Of a stretch of DNA of 64,000 nt, positions 10,697 to 23,154 are shown one piece after another. The stretch spans positions 16,016,501-16,080,500 of the forward strand of contig NC_050098.1 in NCBI RefSeq assembly GCF_902167145.1, written 5' to 3'. The notes under the pieces were generated by a model, which was not told the origin of the DNA, did no database searches, and saw nothing but the letters and a program-made list of their open reading frames with translations. The stretch comes from Zea mays. Its lineage: Eukaryota; Streptophyta; Magnoliopsida; Poales; Poaceae. Every line of letters begins with the position of its first letter. The first letter of the stretch is position 1. The position numbers were made by a program, and so were the translations under genes.

Positions 10697-12163
10697 CCCC
10701 ACCTTAGCCGCCTCCCCTTCCCGGGCGTGGCCCCTCGGCCTAGGCGGCCGTATGTCCCGCTCCCGTGCCTCTCCCCTCGGCTTCGGTGATGGGGCAACGA
10801 CGGTTCTGTTCTCTTGGCAACTGAGGTATTCTCGTGATGGGCATGGCACGTGGATCCCTGTTTTCTCGACACGCTCTTCGTCTCTCCTATGGTTTTTGGG
10901 ATTGGTCTGCATTGAGGTGTTCTTCTCTTCCCCTCTCCCCTGTTACCTGGCCTTCTTTTTTTCTTTCGGATGGATCTAGCAAAGTTGGATTATCAGCCGG
11001 GGATCATCTTTGAGGATTATATTCGGCGCCGTCTGGCTTCCCTAGTGTGTTCTAGGTGTCTGGATCTCCCTTCGACCTTTTGGTTGGTCATCTCTTTTGG
11101 TCGTTGCATCTTCAAGCTCGACACAGATTCAGTTGGCTATCTTCTTCAAGCTTCTCTGGGAGGATTTGCAAATGGCTTCAATGTAACTTAGTTGTCTGAT
11201 CGGGTTTTTCGTTTTTCGGTATTCTCCAAGGTCGTGGGTTTTCATGTTTATAATTATAAATGCATCGATCGCTCGGAGTTCAGAGCCTTCTTGAATCTAT
11301 GGAATCATGGTGGACCGAATTGGATTCATGAATACAGTAAATTCATTCAGGAAGAAAATGCTAATTGGTGGACTATTAGGGGCAAGAAGAAAATTTCTTT
11401 TGCTAATATTGTTAAGCTACCCCCTGTCTGGTGCAAACGCAGTTCCGATTCTTAGCAAGAAGGAGTTCTCTCATCTTGATGGGAATTTTGCTAAGACAAG
11501 AATTTCTGTCTTTAAGAGATTGGGGTCATCTGCCCGTTATTCAGGATTTCGGGGCTCTAGAAATTCTATGAATGCAAAGAACTCGGCAATTTCCATGAAT
11601 GTTCTTCCTCGCCGGGCGTTTTCTGCGGTGAGTTACTCTAGCCTTAATGGAGGCGCGATTAGCCGCGGTCGCTGCGGACGCGCTGTTTACCAGGATTCAA
11701 ATTTAAATTTAACTAGACCTCGTAACCTTCATTGATGGCCCATTCTGAGGATGGGGCCTGTCACGCCTGGGCCTGGGCCTGGGCCTTCGCCTTGGCCATT
11801 TCTGGGTCGTCTGACTTTGCCATTTCTGTAAAGTCAAGGGACATTTGGAATTATTTTGTAATTTAAAGAAACCAAAATTCGGATTTCCACTATCTTCGTT
11901 CCCTTCCTTTGAGAGCTGATCCAATTTGGAAGGGAAATTAAAATTCTTGGACTACAGTTCTTGGTTCCGCCCTCTCTTAGGGTCCCTGACTGCTGGGCCT
12001 CCTAAGTTTGGTTGCTTCAAAGAGTTCGCAAGGGCGGTTTTATTAAAAAAATCTGAACAGACACCTTTCGCGTCCCTGGGGGTCTTGTTGGGTGTCACTT
12101 CACCAAAACCCCAAACCGCTTCTTCTCCAGTCGTCTGCTGGCGATCTTCGGACCCTCTTGCAA

Positions 12164-13938
12164 TGGCGTACCGGCGTGTGGACCCGAAGCCTTTCTTGCC
12201 GCCGGGCTTCAGCGCCATGGCGGTGCAGCACCGTGAGATTATGTCTAGGTCAATCTCTAGGAGGCTTCCACCAATGCATGAGGACTGGGCGATTATAAAT
12301 ATTCATCCTTTACCAGAACATGAGGTACTTTTCCTCGCGGTTAGGGATGTGATTAGGGAATACTTAGTTGAGCATCGGAGGCTTGGGGTGAGAGATATTC
12401 AGCACACTCACCTGGGTCAGGTTCTGGTGCGGTTTCAAAGTGTCCTTGAGAGAGATAATCTTGTTTTGCTTGGTCCTCAACAGTACCTTGATGCTACTTT
12501 CATGCTTTACGGCATAATGATGCATGGAATCACCGGGCTCTTTTTTTAATCATGAATGCTGGTTGATGCTATTGGGCTTTCCTCTGGATTACCGCTCTTC
12601 GGAGTACTTGCATGCAGCCATTGGTTCTTTTGGCAGGTTGATCCTATGGGAGGAAGATAGACATAATGTCACCAGGACTTTGCTTAGGGTCCGTGTCACA
12701 TCTCTTGAAGAAGTCCCTCAGTTTATTGTTTTCTCTAAAGCAGAAGGATTCATTGGGGCTTCATGGACGATGCAGTGCGAAATCATTCAACAAAATATGC
12801 TTGGTGGCCAACCTCAAGATGAGGACCCAGTGCCGGAGGCTCCGGAGGATGGTCAACAGCTTCCTCTCGCTTTTTTTTGGTCTGGGTCAACCTTTGCCTC
12901 CTGCTGGACTCGACCTCAACTTCCCACCGGTTCTGTTGGGGGTGATGTTCAGGCCCAGCCTGATGACAATGTTCAGGGAGATTGGGACCAGTGGATTGCA
13001 AATATTCAACCTGAACAACAGATTCAGCATGACATTCAACCAGATGAGCAACAGATTAGCAACCAACACTCTGGTTTATCGTCGGACAGCTCTGTTGGTC
13101 TCAACCAGGGCGCGCCGCTTCAGAATGGCCAGATTTTAGAGGACCATCTTTTGGTTGGGCCTATAGTGCTGGTTAATGTGCATGTTGTCCTTGCTTTAGG
13201 TGTTGCTCCTATGAATGGGCCACAAGAAGTTGATGGCCCAGTTATTCAGTTGGACCCCCATGCTATGGATGATGGCCAGCCCCTAGAAGCTCCGGAGGGG
13301 GGCATAATAATCATTTTTTGCACAATGTGGAATTGAATTACATGTTCGCCCAGGATTGGCAACCGGATCCAATGTTTCAATTGCACATGGAGAGGAAAAG
13401 GCCTGCTCAGTTCTACAGGATTTGGGCCAATTATTTTGCACCTACGGGGAACCCAAATATTTCTGTGAAGATTCCCAAAAAATGGTCGTCCTTTTTCCTA
13501 TCGAATCTGTTTTAGCCGGACTCGTTTAACTGGTCCAAGTCCTTCCTGTCGTCAGAGATTCCTTCAATGCTGCTGGAGCCTGAACTTGAGTCTCTGTCAT
13601 TCGCCATCCCCAAGAGCTGCCCAAATGATAAATTTCTAGATAAAGTTCTCTCAGAGGAACCCCATTAAAGGACCTCCGAACAGGAGGAGGTCAATTCTAG
13701 TGTCTCTGGTCTGACAATTGTGGATTCAGATCTTAGAAGGAGCAAACGCTTGAAAGACTCCAGAGCTGGGTTTAGACAGGGATCATGCCCGAAAATGAAT
13801 TGTCTGATGTGCCACCATAACTTCGATGGCCCACCATCCCTGTCCTCCAAGGTTAACCGGAATCTTGGGGCAAAATTTTGCAGCATGTCAGAAGATTTGT
13901 CTGACAAAAACCTGAAGAAGAAGAAGTTTTCCTCATGA
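12164..13938 (+). pseudogene. LINE ORF1 (DUF4283-type, broken)
   Basis: The frame from 12164 (MAYRRVDPKPFLPPGF) shifts near 12540 at a T7 run into the frame of 12524..13336, which carries HECWLMLLGFPLDYRSSEYLH, a block characteristic of plant LINE ORF1 proteins that join DUF4283-like RNA-binding and zinc-knuckle regions. An acidic, Gln-rich linker follows. After another break, about 13720..13938 encodes SKRLKDSRAGF and a Cys-x2-Cys motif (CLMC), the usual basic ORF1 terminus. ORF1 proteins bind LINE RNA in ribonucleoprotein particles. At least two frameshifts and several stops are present. Confidence 0.7.
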
Positions 13939-14183
13939 TCTGTCTATCCAAAAAAGCCAAACAAAAAGGACAAAAATGACAAGAAAGAAGATAATAATGA
14001 GGAAGACAAAGAGTAAGTCGAAGAAGTGCTGGTTGGGGATATTTTACTTTCTTTTGAAATGTTGGGCATTTTGGCTGGTTAATCCCAGGAGGTTATGTTT
14101 ATCTGTTGGCACTTGGATGTGTCTGTATTCTAGCTTTGATACTTTAACGTTTGTTGATCGACACATGTTTACTCACCCAGTAA

Positions 14184-16991
14184 TTGGGCATGGGTTTCCT
14201 CTTGGCAAAGAATATGCAAGTTTCCTTAATGATTAATTCTAGTACTATTAATTATTCTGAGTGGTCTGTCTTGAGCCACAATGTTAGAGGGATTAATTCT
14301 AGTGTTAAATGGAATGGCATTCGTTGTGCAATTCGGGAATCTGGCTGCGATGTTATTTGCTTACAGGAAACCAAAAAGGAGCTATTTGATGAGGCCTATC
14401 TAAAAATTTATGTCCCAATTACTTTGATTCTTTTTCTTTTGTCCCTTCGATGGGGAACTCGGGTGGCTCAATTATCATTTGGAAAAGTTCAAAATTGGTA
14501 GGCAATGATATTTTTCAAAATGATTATGCTCAATCTATGGAATTTAGCTCCAATTTATCGACACGCTCCTGGATTGTCACGAACATTTATGCACCATGTA
14601 CTTCGCAAGGGAAAATTGATTTCCTCAACTGGTTCTAAAATATTAATATGCCCTCGAATAAGCTTTGGCTCATTGTTGGAGATTTTAATTTAATTCGTCG
14701 GCAGGAAGATAGGAATAAAGCTGGGGGTGACATTAATTTAATGTTGAAGTTCAATGAAGCAATAAGTAACCTAGATTTGGTTGAAGTTCCCCTTCACAGT
14801 CTATCCTTCACCTGGTCGAATAGGCAGAGGGAACCCCTTCTCCAGAGGATAGACTGGTTTTTCATTTCTCAATAATGGTCGATAGTCTACCCTGAAACTC
14901 GTGCAAGAACGCTGCCACGTGACATCTCCGATCATGTGCCTTGTCTAGTTTCGTTTAAGTCCAAGGTCCCTAAACCTAAGATTTTTAGGTTTGAAAACTT
15001 TTGGCTTGAATATGAGGGCTTCATGAATATTTTACAAAGTACCTGGCTTGGCCTTCCAAGTCTTTCTGATAAAGCAAAGAACTTAACAACCAAGTTTAAG
15101 ATTGCTAGGAAGGTTCTCAAGGATTGGCAGAGATCACTCCCAAAGATTGATAAAACAGTACGAGACATCAAGTTATTAATTGAGTTTATAGACAATATTG
15201 AAGAGCACCGAGATCTTTCTATTGAGGAATGGAACTTCAGAGATATTATGCAGATCAAAGTTGCTGAATTGTTAAACATTCAAAAATTTATTGGAAGCAA
15301 CGGGCGTCTATCAAGTGGATCACTGACGGAGATATTTGCTCGCGTTTTTTTCATGCACATGCAACGGTAAAACACATGAGAAATTCAATTGCCTCACTGA
15401 CTGACGATAATGGGAAAATCCACTCGGAGCATGATCACAAATCAAATCTTATGTGGAATGCTTTCAAGAGCAGATTGCGATCTTTTGATTTCTTAGGCAT
15501 TGATTTTGACCTGACAGATCTATTACCTAGGCATGATGGTCTCCAATGGTTAGACTCTCCCTTCACTAAACAAGAGATTGATAGCATTATGAAATCCCTT
15601 CCTTCTGACAAATCCCCCGGTCCTGATGGGTTTAACACCAATTTTGTTTAAAAATGCTGGCATGTCATTGCTCAAGACTTCTATGACCTTTGTGATAAGT
15701 TTTATCAAGAAGATGTTTGTTTGAGAAGCATCAATGGATCCTTCATTGTTTTGATTTCGAAGAAGGATAATCTGCAAAAAGTGGGAGATTATAGGCCAAT
15801 ATCACTGCTAAATAATAGTATGAAAATTATCATGAAACTTCTTGCAAATCGATTGCAGACGATGATGACATTGTTAGTTCACAAGAACCAGTATGGTTTC
15901 ATAAAAGGGAGAACAATTCAAGATTGCTTGGCTTGGGCCTATGAATACATTCATCTATGACATTCCTCAAAAAAAGAAATCATTGTTCTTAAGCTTGATT
16001 TTGAAAAGGCTTTTGATACTTTAGAGCATGAACTGATTCTGCAGGTACTGATTCATAAAGGATTTGGACCAAAGTGGATTAACTGGACTCGAAATATCCT
16101 TCACTCTGGCACTTCTTCGGTGTTACTCAATGGAGTCCTAGGGAAAACCTTTCATTGTAAACGCGGAGTCAGACAAGGAGATCCCCTCTCACCCATGTTG
16201 TTTGTCTTGGCGGCTGATCTCCTTCAGAGTATTATCAATAAAGCTAGACATCTGAATTTGCTTCAGCTACCTTTGCCAGACAGTTGTGAACAAGATTTTC
16301 CTATTGTTCAATACGCTGATGATACTCTCTTGATAATGGAGGCCTATCCAAAGCATTTATTCTTTCTAAAGGCAATTCTCAATTCTTTTGCAACCTCAAC
16401 TGGTCTAAGGGTGAATTATAACAAATCAAGTATGTATCCGATAAACGTTAACCCTGGGAAAATGGAGATTCTTTCAAGAACATTCAATTGTCAGATAGGA
16501 TCAATGCCTTTCACTTATCTTGGATTGCCTCTGGGTCTTTCAAAGCCACGACTTCAGCATTTCTTACCCCTAATCCAAAGAATTGAAAAGAGACTGTCAT
16601 GTACCTCTAATTTCCTATCTCAGGCTAGGCGATTGGAGTTGGTAAACTCGGTTTTTTCAGCCTTACCAACTTTTTTTATGTGCACGCTCAAAATCCCAAT
16701 ATCTACCATTAAACAGATAGACATTTATAGGAAGCATTGCCTTTGGAGGGGGAATGATACGAACTCAAAAAAGTTTCCTCTAGTTGCATGGTCCACGATT
16801 ACTAAGCCGAAAGTCAGTGGAGGTCTTGGGGTGATCCGGTTGGAAACTCAAAATGAGGCGCTTCTCCTTAAATTCATCAACAAGTTCTTCAATAGTCATG
16901 ACTTACCTTGGGTAAATATCATTTGGAAAAGCTATTATACGTCTAGCAGACTCCCTGGTCATAGAAGAATTGGCTCTTTTTGGTGGAAAAG
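14184..16991 (+). pseudogene. LINE ORF2, endonuclease and reverse transcriptase part
   Basis: The apurinic-type endonuclease is recognisable by SHNVRGINS, VICLQETKKE, VGDFNLIRR and RIDWFF between 14260 and 14875, over several frames. The RT starts with LPSDKSPGPDGF at about 15600, continues with GDYRPISLLN (15785) and [11 protein letters not shown] (16170), and reaches the catalytic YADD at 16313..16324. The frame 16120..17040 is open over 306 codons up to the Sirevirus insertion at 16992; its last codons are Sirevirus LTR. Premature stops (for example 15649..15651 and 15958..15960) and frameshifts make it non-functional. ORF2 nicks the target and reverse-transcribes the LINE RNA. Confidence 0.88.
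16987..16991 (+). repeat. target duplication of the Sirevirus, left copy
   Basis: AAAAG at 16987..16991 is repeated at 31836..31840, on either side of the TG...CA-bounded element. Confidence 0.93.
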
Positions 16992-18213
16992 TGAAAGGGA
17001 AATGTGCCCTTGGGCCATTTCTAAGTATTTTGGTGATTGAGTGCCAACGCAAGTGCTTTTGTGTTGATCTATGCAATGTGGTGGACAAAGTGCAAATCAT
17101 GTCAAAAGGTATGTTTCTAGACTTAGTACATTGTTTTATGGACTAATGTATTGTGTCTAAGTACTGGAAACAGGAAAGATTGAATTGGAAATGAGATGGC
17201 TCTGTTCAGCCAAAGTCAGCTCGGTCTGGGTGCACCGGACAGTGTCCGGTGTGCCAGGCTGGCTCAGGCGAACTTGCCGCTCTCGGGAAGGAATTAACGG
17301 TGTACGGCTATAATTCACCGGACTGTCCGATGTGCACCGGACTGTCCGGTGAGCCAACGGTCAGCCGGGCCAACGGTCGGCTGCGCGATCCGCGCGAGAC
17401 ACGTGGCCGAGCCAACGGTCGGGAGGGGGCACCGGACTGTCCGGTGTGCACCGGACAGTGTCCGGTGCGCCAACGGCTCCAAGGCTGCCAACGGTCGGCT
17501 TCGCCAAAGAAGGAAAGAAATCCGCACCGGACAGTGTCCGGTGGTGCACCGGACTATCCGGTGCGCCAGGCGACAGAAGGCAAGAATTGCCTTCCCGGAT
17601 TGCTCTCAATGGCTCCTAGCTACCTTGGGGCTATAAAAGGGACCCCTAGGCGCATGGAGGAGAACACCAAGCATTCCTTGAGCACTCTTGATCACTCACT
17701 CCATTCTTGCGCACTTGTTCGACATTCTAGTGATTTGAGCTCCATTCTAGTGTGCTAGTCTTTTGAGCTTAAGTCTGGGTCTTGTGTGTGCGTATTTGCT
17801 GTGATCTTTGTGTCTTGTGTGAGTTGCTAATCCCTCCCTTACTCCGTGCTTCTTTGTGAACATCTTTGTAAGGGCGAGAGACTCCAAGTTGTGGAGATTC
17901 CTCGCGAACGAGATATAGAAAAGAAAAGCAAACAACGTGGTATTCAAGTGGGTCTTTGGACCGCTTGAGAGGGGTTGATTGCAACCCTCGTCCGTTGGGA
18001 CGCCACAACGTGGAAGTAGGCAAGTGTTGTACTTGGCCGAACCACGGGATAAACCACTGTGTCTACCTGTATTGATTCTCTTGTGGTCATTGTGTTTCGA
18101 AAAGACTCTTCTCTAGCCACTTGGCAATACTGTGCTAACGCTTAACCAAGTTTTTGTGGCATTAAGTTCAAGTTTTATAGGATCACCTATTCACCCCCCT
18201 CTAGGTGCTCTCA
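16992..18213 (+). repeat. Sirevirus 5' LTR (1222 bp)
   Basis: Begins TGAAAGGGAAATGTGCCC and ends TCTAGGTGCTCTCA. It carries palindromic motifs such as CACCGGACTGTCCGGTG and the CACCGGACAGTGTCCGGTG variant between 17230 and 17565. A TATA box TATAAAA is at 17632..17638, with the presumed transcription start just after it. It is 23 bp shorter than the 3' LTR, with palindrome-number differences prominent. Confidence 0.95.
17632..17638 (+). promoter_or_regulatory. TATA box of the Sirevirus 5' LTR
   Basis: TATAAAAGGGACCCC context, about 640 bp into the LTR and just after the palindrome cluster. The same motif is at 31251..31257 in the 3' LTR. Confidence 0.7.
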
Positions 18214-18231
18214 ATTGGTATTAGAGCCGTT
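18214..18231 (+). promoter_or_regulatory. primer-binding site (tRNA-Met type)
   Basis: ATTGGTATTAGAGCCGTT directly follows the LTR. TGGTATTAGAGC differs by one base from the TGGTATCAGAGC found in most plant copia elements, which is complementary to the 3' end of initiator tRNA-Met. Confidence 0.85.
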
Positions 18232-18287
18232 CTCTTCAAGAAAGGGACTAACCGCCCGAAGAGATAGATCCTAAGGGCAAGGGGATT

Positions 18288-20540
18288 GTGATCAATGACA
18301 AGGAGAAGGAGTCATTCATCAACGAGCCCAAGGATGACAAGCCTACCGACTCGGGCTCAGGCCACAAACGCAAAGATGGGAAGAAGAAGAAGACAAGACG
18401 CATCAAGGAGATCGTCTACTACGACGACAGCAATGAGTCCACTTCTTCCCAAAAGGACAACGACGACAACGACTACGAGAGAAGTAAACCGGTTAATTCG
18501 AACTTTTCTTTTGACTACTCTCGTATTCCGCAAAGTACAAATGCTCATTTGCTCTCCATTCCACTTGGCAAACCTCCTCACTTTGATGGAGAGGACTACG
18601 GATTTTGGAGCCACAAAATGCGTAGTCACCTGTTCTCTCTCCATCCGAGCATATGTGAGATTGTGGAAAGTGGAATGAAATTTGATAGCTCGGATAGTCC
18701 TATGTTTATCAATGAACAGATTCATAGAAATGCACAAGCTACTACTGTGTTGTTAGCCTCTTTGTGCAGGGACGAGTATCATAAGGTGAGCGGCTTGGAC
18801 AATGCCAAGCAGATCTGGGACACCCTCAGGATCTCACATGAGGGGAACGACGTCACCTTACTCACCAAAATGGAGTTGGTGGAGGGCGAGCTTGGAAGAT
18901 TCGCAATGATCAGGGGAGAGGAGCCAACCCAAACATACAACCGGCTCAAGACCCTCATCAACAAGATAAGGAGCTACGGAAGCACACGATGGACGGACCA
19001 CGACGTCGTTCGTCTAATGCTAAGGTCCTTTACTGTACTTGATCCACATTTGGTGAACAATATCCGTGAAAATCCTAGGTACACCAAGATGTCGCCCGAA
19101 GAAGTTCTTGGAAAATTTGTAAGCGGGCGAATGATGATCAAGGAGGCGAGATATGTCGACGACGCGTTGAACGGTCCAATCCATGAGCCTCAACCCATTG
19201 CTCTCAAGGCAACGAGGAGCAAGGAGGCACGACCTAGCAAGGTGGCGCAAGTTGAGGCGGTCGGGCTCAATGATGAAGAGATGGCCCTCATCATCAAGCG
19301 CTTCAAGACGGCGCTAAAAGGTCGCAAGGGGCAGCCAAGCAAGACCAAGACAAAGGGGAAGCGCTCATGCTTCAAATGTGGTAAGGTTGGTCATTTTATT
19401 GCTAACTGTCCCGACAATGATAGTGATCAGGAACAAGGGAACAAGAGGGAGAAGAAGAAGAACTATAAGAAGGCAAAAGGCGAGGCACATCTTGGCAAGG
19501 AGTGGGACTCGGATGGTTCGTCATCTGACTCCGACAACGAAGGACTCGCCGCCACTGCCTTCAACAAGTCATCCCTCTTCCCCAATGAGCATCACACTTG
19601 CCTCATGGCAAGGGAAAAGAAGGTAAGCGCTCGTAACACTAGTACTTATGCTTCTTCAAGTGAGGATGAGTCTAGTGATGATGATGAAATATATTATTCA
19701 TGTTTATTTAAGGGTCTAGATAGAACCAAGGTGGATAAAATAAATGAATTGATTGATGCTTTGAATGATAAGAATAGATTGCTAGAAAAGCAAGAGGATC
19801 TCTTATATGATGAACATGATAAGTTTGTAGAAGCTCAAAAATCCCTTGCTTTAGAAATAAAGAGAAATGAAATGCTTTCTTGTGAACTATCTTCCTGCCA
19901 TGAGACAATTTCTAGCTTAAGGAGCATAAATGATGATTTGAATGCTAAGTTAGAGATGGCTAGTAAATCTAACTCTTGTGTAGAACATGTTACGATTTGC
20001 AATAGGTGTAAAGATTTTGACATTGATGCTTGTAGTGAACACCTTGTTACAATTTTCAAATTGAATGATGAAGTGGCTAGTCTTAAAATTTGCAAGGGAT
20101 GCCTACACGATTGGTAGACACCCCTCAATTAAGGATGGACTTGGTTTCAAGAGGGAAGCCAAGAACTTAACAAGCCATAAGGCTCCCATCCCCGCCAAGG
20201 AGAAAGGGAATGCCCCTATGGCTAGTAGTGCTAAAAAGAACCATGCTTTTATGTATCATAGGAGACATGCTAGAAATGCAAATAGAAGTTATGATGCTTT
20301 TGATTCACATGTTTATGATTCATATGCTATGTTTGCTTCTAGTTCTTCCTGTATGCATGGTAGAAATGTGCCTAGGAGAAATGGTGTTAATGTTCCTAGG
20401 AAAATTAATGAATCTTCTACCATATATCATGCTTTAAATGCTTCCTTTGCCATTTGTAGAAAGGATAGGAAGATAGTTGCTAGAAAAGTAGGGGCAAAAT
20501 GCAAGGGAGACAAAACTTGCATTTGGGTCCCTAAGACAAT
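18288..20540 (+). pseudogene. Sirevirus gag (internal deletion, weak start)
   Basis: The open frame 18288..20117 (609 codons) holds a charged N-terminus, a UBN2/DUF4219-type gag core (PLGKPPHFDGEDYGFW near residue 92, then LMLRSF and MMIKEARY blocks), a CCHC zinc knuckle (CFKCGKVGHFIANC, about 19367..19408), an acidic Ser-rich tract and a long coiled-coil-like tail. Frame is lost near 20095, where VASLK jumps to KFARDAYT; sequence that normally links these seems deleted. The rest of gag (RDAYTIGRHPS to WVPKTI) follows in another frame until the CACTA insertion at 20541. An in-frame ATA at 18264, before DPKGKGIVIND, sits where a start codon would be expected. Gag forms the particle that packages the element RNA. 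Confidence 0.85.
20538..20540 (+). repeat. target duplication of the CACTA element, left copy
   Basis: AAT at 20538..20540 is repeated at 26519..26521, immediately outside the inverted CACTACAAGAAA termini. Confidence 0.9.
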
Positions 20541-20559
20541 CACTACAAGAAACTGGTTA

Positions 20560-21030
20560 AAGAACGTGGGTGAAAAACCGTCAAACTTAATGTAATAAGC
20601 CGTCGAACTTACCGTAAGAACGTGGGTTTACCGACGAATATAGCCGACGGCGATTTTTGGACGAACTTAGAGAAGTAAATTCGACGGCCTCGTCGAACTT
20701 AAGGTTAAGAACGTGGGTACCGTCGAACTTAATGTTAAGAACGTGGGTACCGTCGAACTTAATATTAAGAACGTGTGTTTTTAAGTTCGGCGGGGGCCGT
20801 CGAATTTTTTCCCATAAGTTCGACGGCACCCACGTTCTTAACCTTAAGTTCGACGGGGCCACGTGGCCGTCGAACTTATGTGTCCTGCGGACGTCTGCAC
20901 GGACTGCACAATAAGTTCGACGGTACCCACGTTCTTAACATTAAGAACGTGGGTACCCACGTTCTTAACCCTGCGTGGGTCTGCGCGGACTGCACAATAA
21001 GTTCGACGGTATCCACGTTAACCCTTTTCC
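20560..21030. repeat. left subterminal repeats of the CACTA element
   Basis: More than ten copies of TAAGTTCGACGG or its complement alternate with GAACGTGGGTAC words, forming many local inverted repeats. In CACTA elements such arrays are binding sites for the element-encoded DNA-binding protein. The matching array at the other end is at 26296..26500. Confidence 0.85.
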
Positions 21031-21283
21031 AGAAAAAAAATAAAAAATACAAAAATGAAAAAATAGACACACAAAATATCACATGCAACACAATATATTA
21101 CATACAATACAGATTTCAAACACATTGATATATGTTCATATCACAAATTCACACAAGTCCAAATATATAAGTTCGCAAATTCACATAAGTCCAAATACAT
21201 AAGTTCACAAATTCACACAAGTTCACATCCATAGTTCACAAGTTCAAATACACAAGTTCAAACATTAGCCCCGCCGCTCTCGA

Positions 21284-21384
21284 TCAGGACATCGGATTGT
21301 TGTTCGTAGCTCCACCACTAGAATTGAGACATCTGTCCGCAAAGTCAACGTGAGGGGGGGAGTCACTTGATGGGAGCTGGAATC
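21284..21384 (-). pseudogene. possible terminal exon of the CACTA gene
   Basis: On the minus strand a TTTTGTAG acceptor at 21385 is followed by an open exon (FQLPSSDSPPHVDFADRC...) ending in TGA at 21284..21286. A second candidate exon at about 22264..22330 reads QLTLKLDQFLRLQAALQQ before a possible GT donor. Such exons are plausible remains of the element's own subterminal-binding protein gene; homology not proven. Confidence 0.3.
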
Positions 21385-23024
21385 CTACAAAATAAACCAA
21401 AATTCTCATAAATACACAACTGGCATTAAATCACATGCATGTACACAAAGATATAGGAAAGCATGAAATTCACACAGTACAAAAAAATAAAAAATACATA
21501 AATGAAAAATTAGACACACATAATATCACATGCCACACAAAATATCACATACAATACAGTTAGTCATATAGCCTTTTGTTGTACTTAGTCCTATAGCCTT
21601 TTGTTGTACTGTGTCCACCAACCACTACCTCTCCTCTCGGCATCGGATAATCAGAAATCTTGTAACCACCTTCTTCCCATGAAACAAGCTACATTGGTTT
21701 GACGAAAAAAGGAACATATTTCAGATAATTAAGGCCTGGACATGCTGGAAAGAGATCAGTTGCAAAAGAAGCGGAGCATCACGTTTAGAGATTTAACTCA
21801 AGATGTTCCAGCTCTATAACAAGATATACATGTAATAAGACATCAAAAGGACGTGGTTAAGGAATGAAAGTTTTAAAAACCCAACCCATATCTTTGGAAT
21901 TTTCTATATCTGCGACAAAAAATCCAAATGCTTAGAATTCAATAACGGGGCATTTGGATCCCTTCATTTTATAGGAATTAGAATTCACTCAATAAAGTAA
22001 TTTATTTAGTTTGGAATTTGGCATTCCACCACTTTCCAAAGTTCAGATATAAGCCTATCTAAAATTCATTGGGTGGAGGATGAGAAATGATTTTATGCAT
22101 TAGTAGAATTTGTTTCTACTCTGTAACTTACATGACACTCTTTGTGTTACTCCTCTAGTAAAAATGTAGCACATAAATATTTTTGACATCTTGAGATATG
22201 CTTTACAAATGAAAAGATGAGGAAGGAGGTGGGGTAGATAGAAGAGGAGGAAAAGGAAGCGAACCTGTTGGAGTGCAGCCTGGAGCCGTAAGAATTGGTC
22301 GAGCTTGAGAGTGAGCTGGTGCCATAGCTTTCACGGGTAGAGATCAGCGAGAAATAGAAATGCTTGTGTAGCATCGTAGTGGACCACTAAATAGTAGAGA
22401 CAAGTAGCAATCATCTACATCTTTGTAACTTAAGACAAACAAAATATAATTCCCTCAGAGAAGTTGTGACGTCTTAATTAAGTATCTTAAGCAATAATGC
22501 CTCAAACATTGATTTTACAAAGTATTAGGATCACTGGCCTCTAATATACAAGGAATAGTAGTCTTTGCTGATACAGCTGTTACAACCTACAAACAGGCAA
22601 AAAAATAATAAATAATTTGAAGAAAGCATCTTATCCTTATCCTTACTGACCGAGAAGAATAGGAAGACACGACACCTTTCCCCATGCATATTAAATTTTG
22701 GGCTTCATGGTATGCAACATCCAACTTATTGTTCACATATTATTTTGTTATCTCCAACAAATAAGAAAAGATAATGTTCTACTAATGCATAAAATGAACT
22801 GAGCTGAACTGAACTGAGAAGATTTGGGCTTCATGGACAGAAGAAATGAACTGAACTGAGACAATATCTCAAAACAGCCATGTTCAGGAATTCAGGAATC
22901 GTGAGACAAGATTTTGATTTTCATCATCACCTATTACGTAGTACAAATACTAGCGACAATGATGACTCGTAGTATAGACAACAAACATCAATAAGATCGC
23001 TCTTCTGAATCACTATACCTGGAC
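21385..23024. other. CACTA interior, mostly non-coding
   Basis: AT-rich sequence with short frames, presumably introns or 3' parts of the chimeric minus-strand transcription unit. Apart from the candidate exon near 22264..22330 nothing is recognised. Confidence 0.4.
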
Positions 23025-23154
23025 CTCGTATGTCACCATTCCACCTGAAGTAGCAGATTGCCGAAGCGTTGCTTTTGATATGGTGCCATTTGCTGAATGG
23101 ATGCAAACCGCGTGTGATGTGCTGAGAGAATGACATGATCTTTGCCAATGCGTT
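23025..23154 (-). pseudogene. captured AHL (AT-hook, PPC/DUF296 domain) exon fragment
   Basis: On the minus strand, after a TTTTCCAG acceptor, the sequence reads NALAKIMSFSQHITR, and after a frame change CIHSANGTISKATLRQ then TSGGMVTYE. This is the core of the PPC/DUF296 domain of AT-hook motif nuclear-localized proteins, whose conserved string is close to KIMAFSQ...ANGAISNVTLRQ...GGTVTYEG. The frame break (about 23108, around CGCGGTTTGC) shows it no longer encodes the domain. No AT hook is present. The exon ends near GAG|GT at 23025. Intact AHL proteins bind AT-rich DNA in the nucleus. Confidence 0.7.

Noticed and set aside
17225..17570. Regularly spaced palindromic repeats resembling a CRISPR array
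   Set aside because: They are LTR palindromes of a plant Sirevirus, with variable spacing and no cas genes; the surrounding DNA is nuclear plant sequence.
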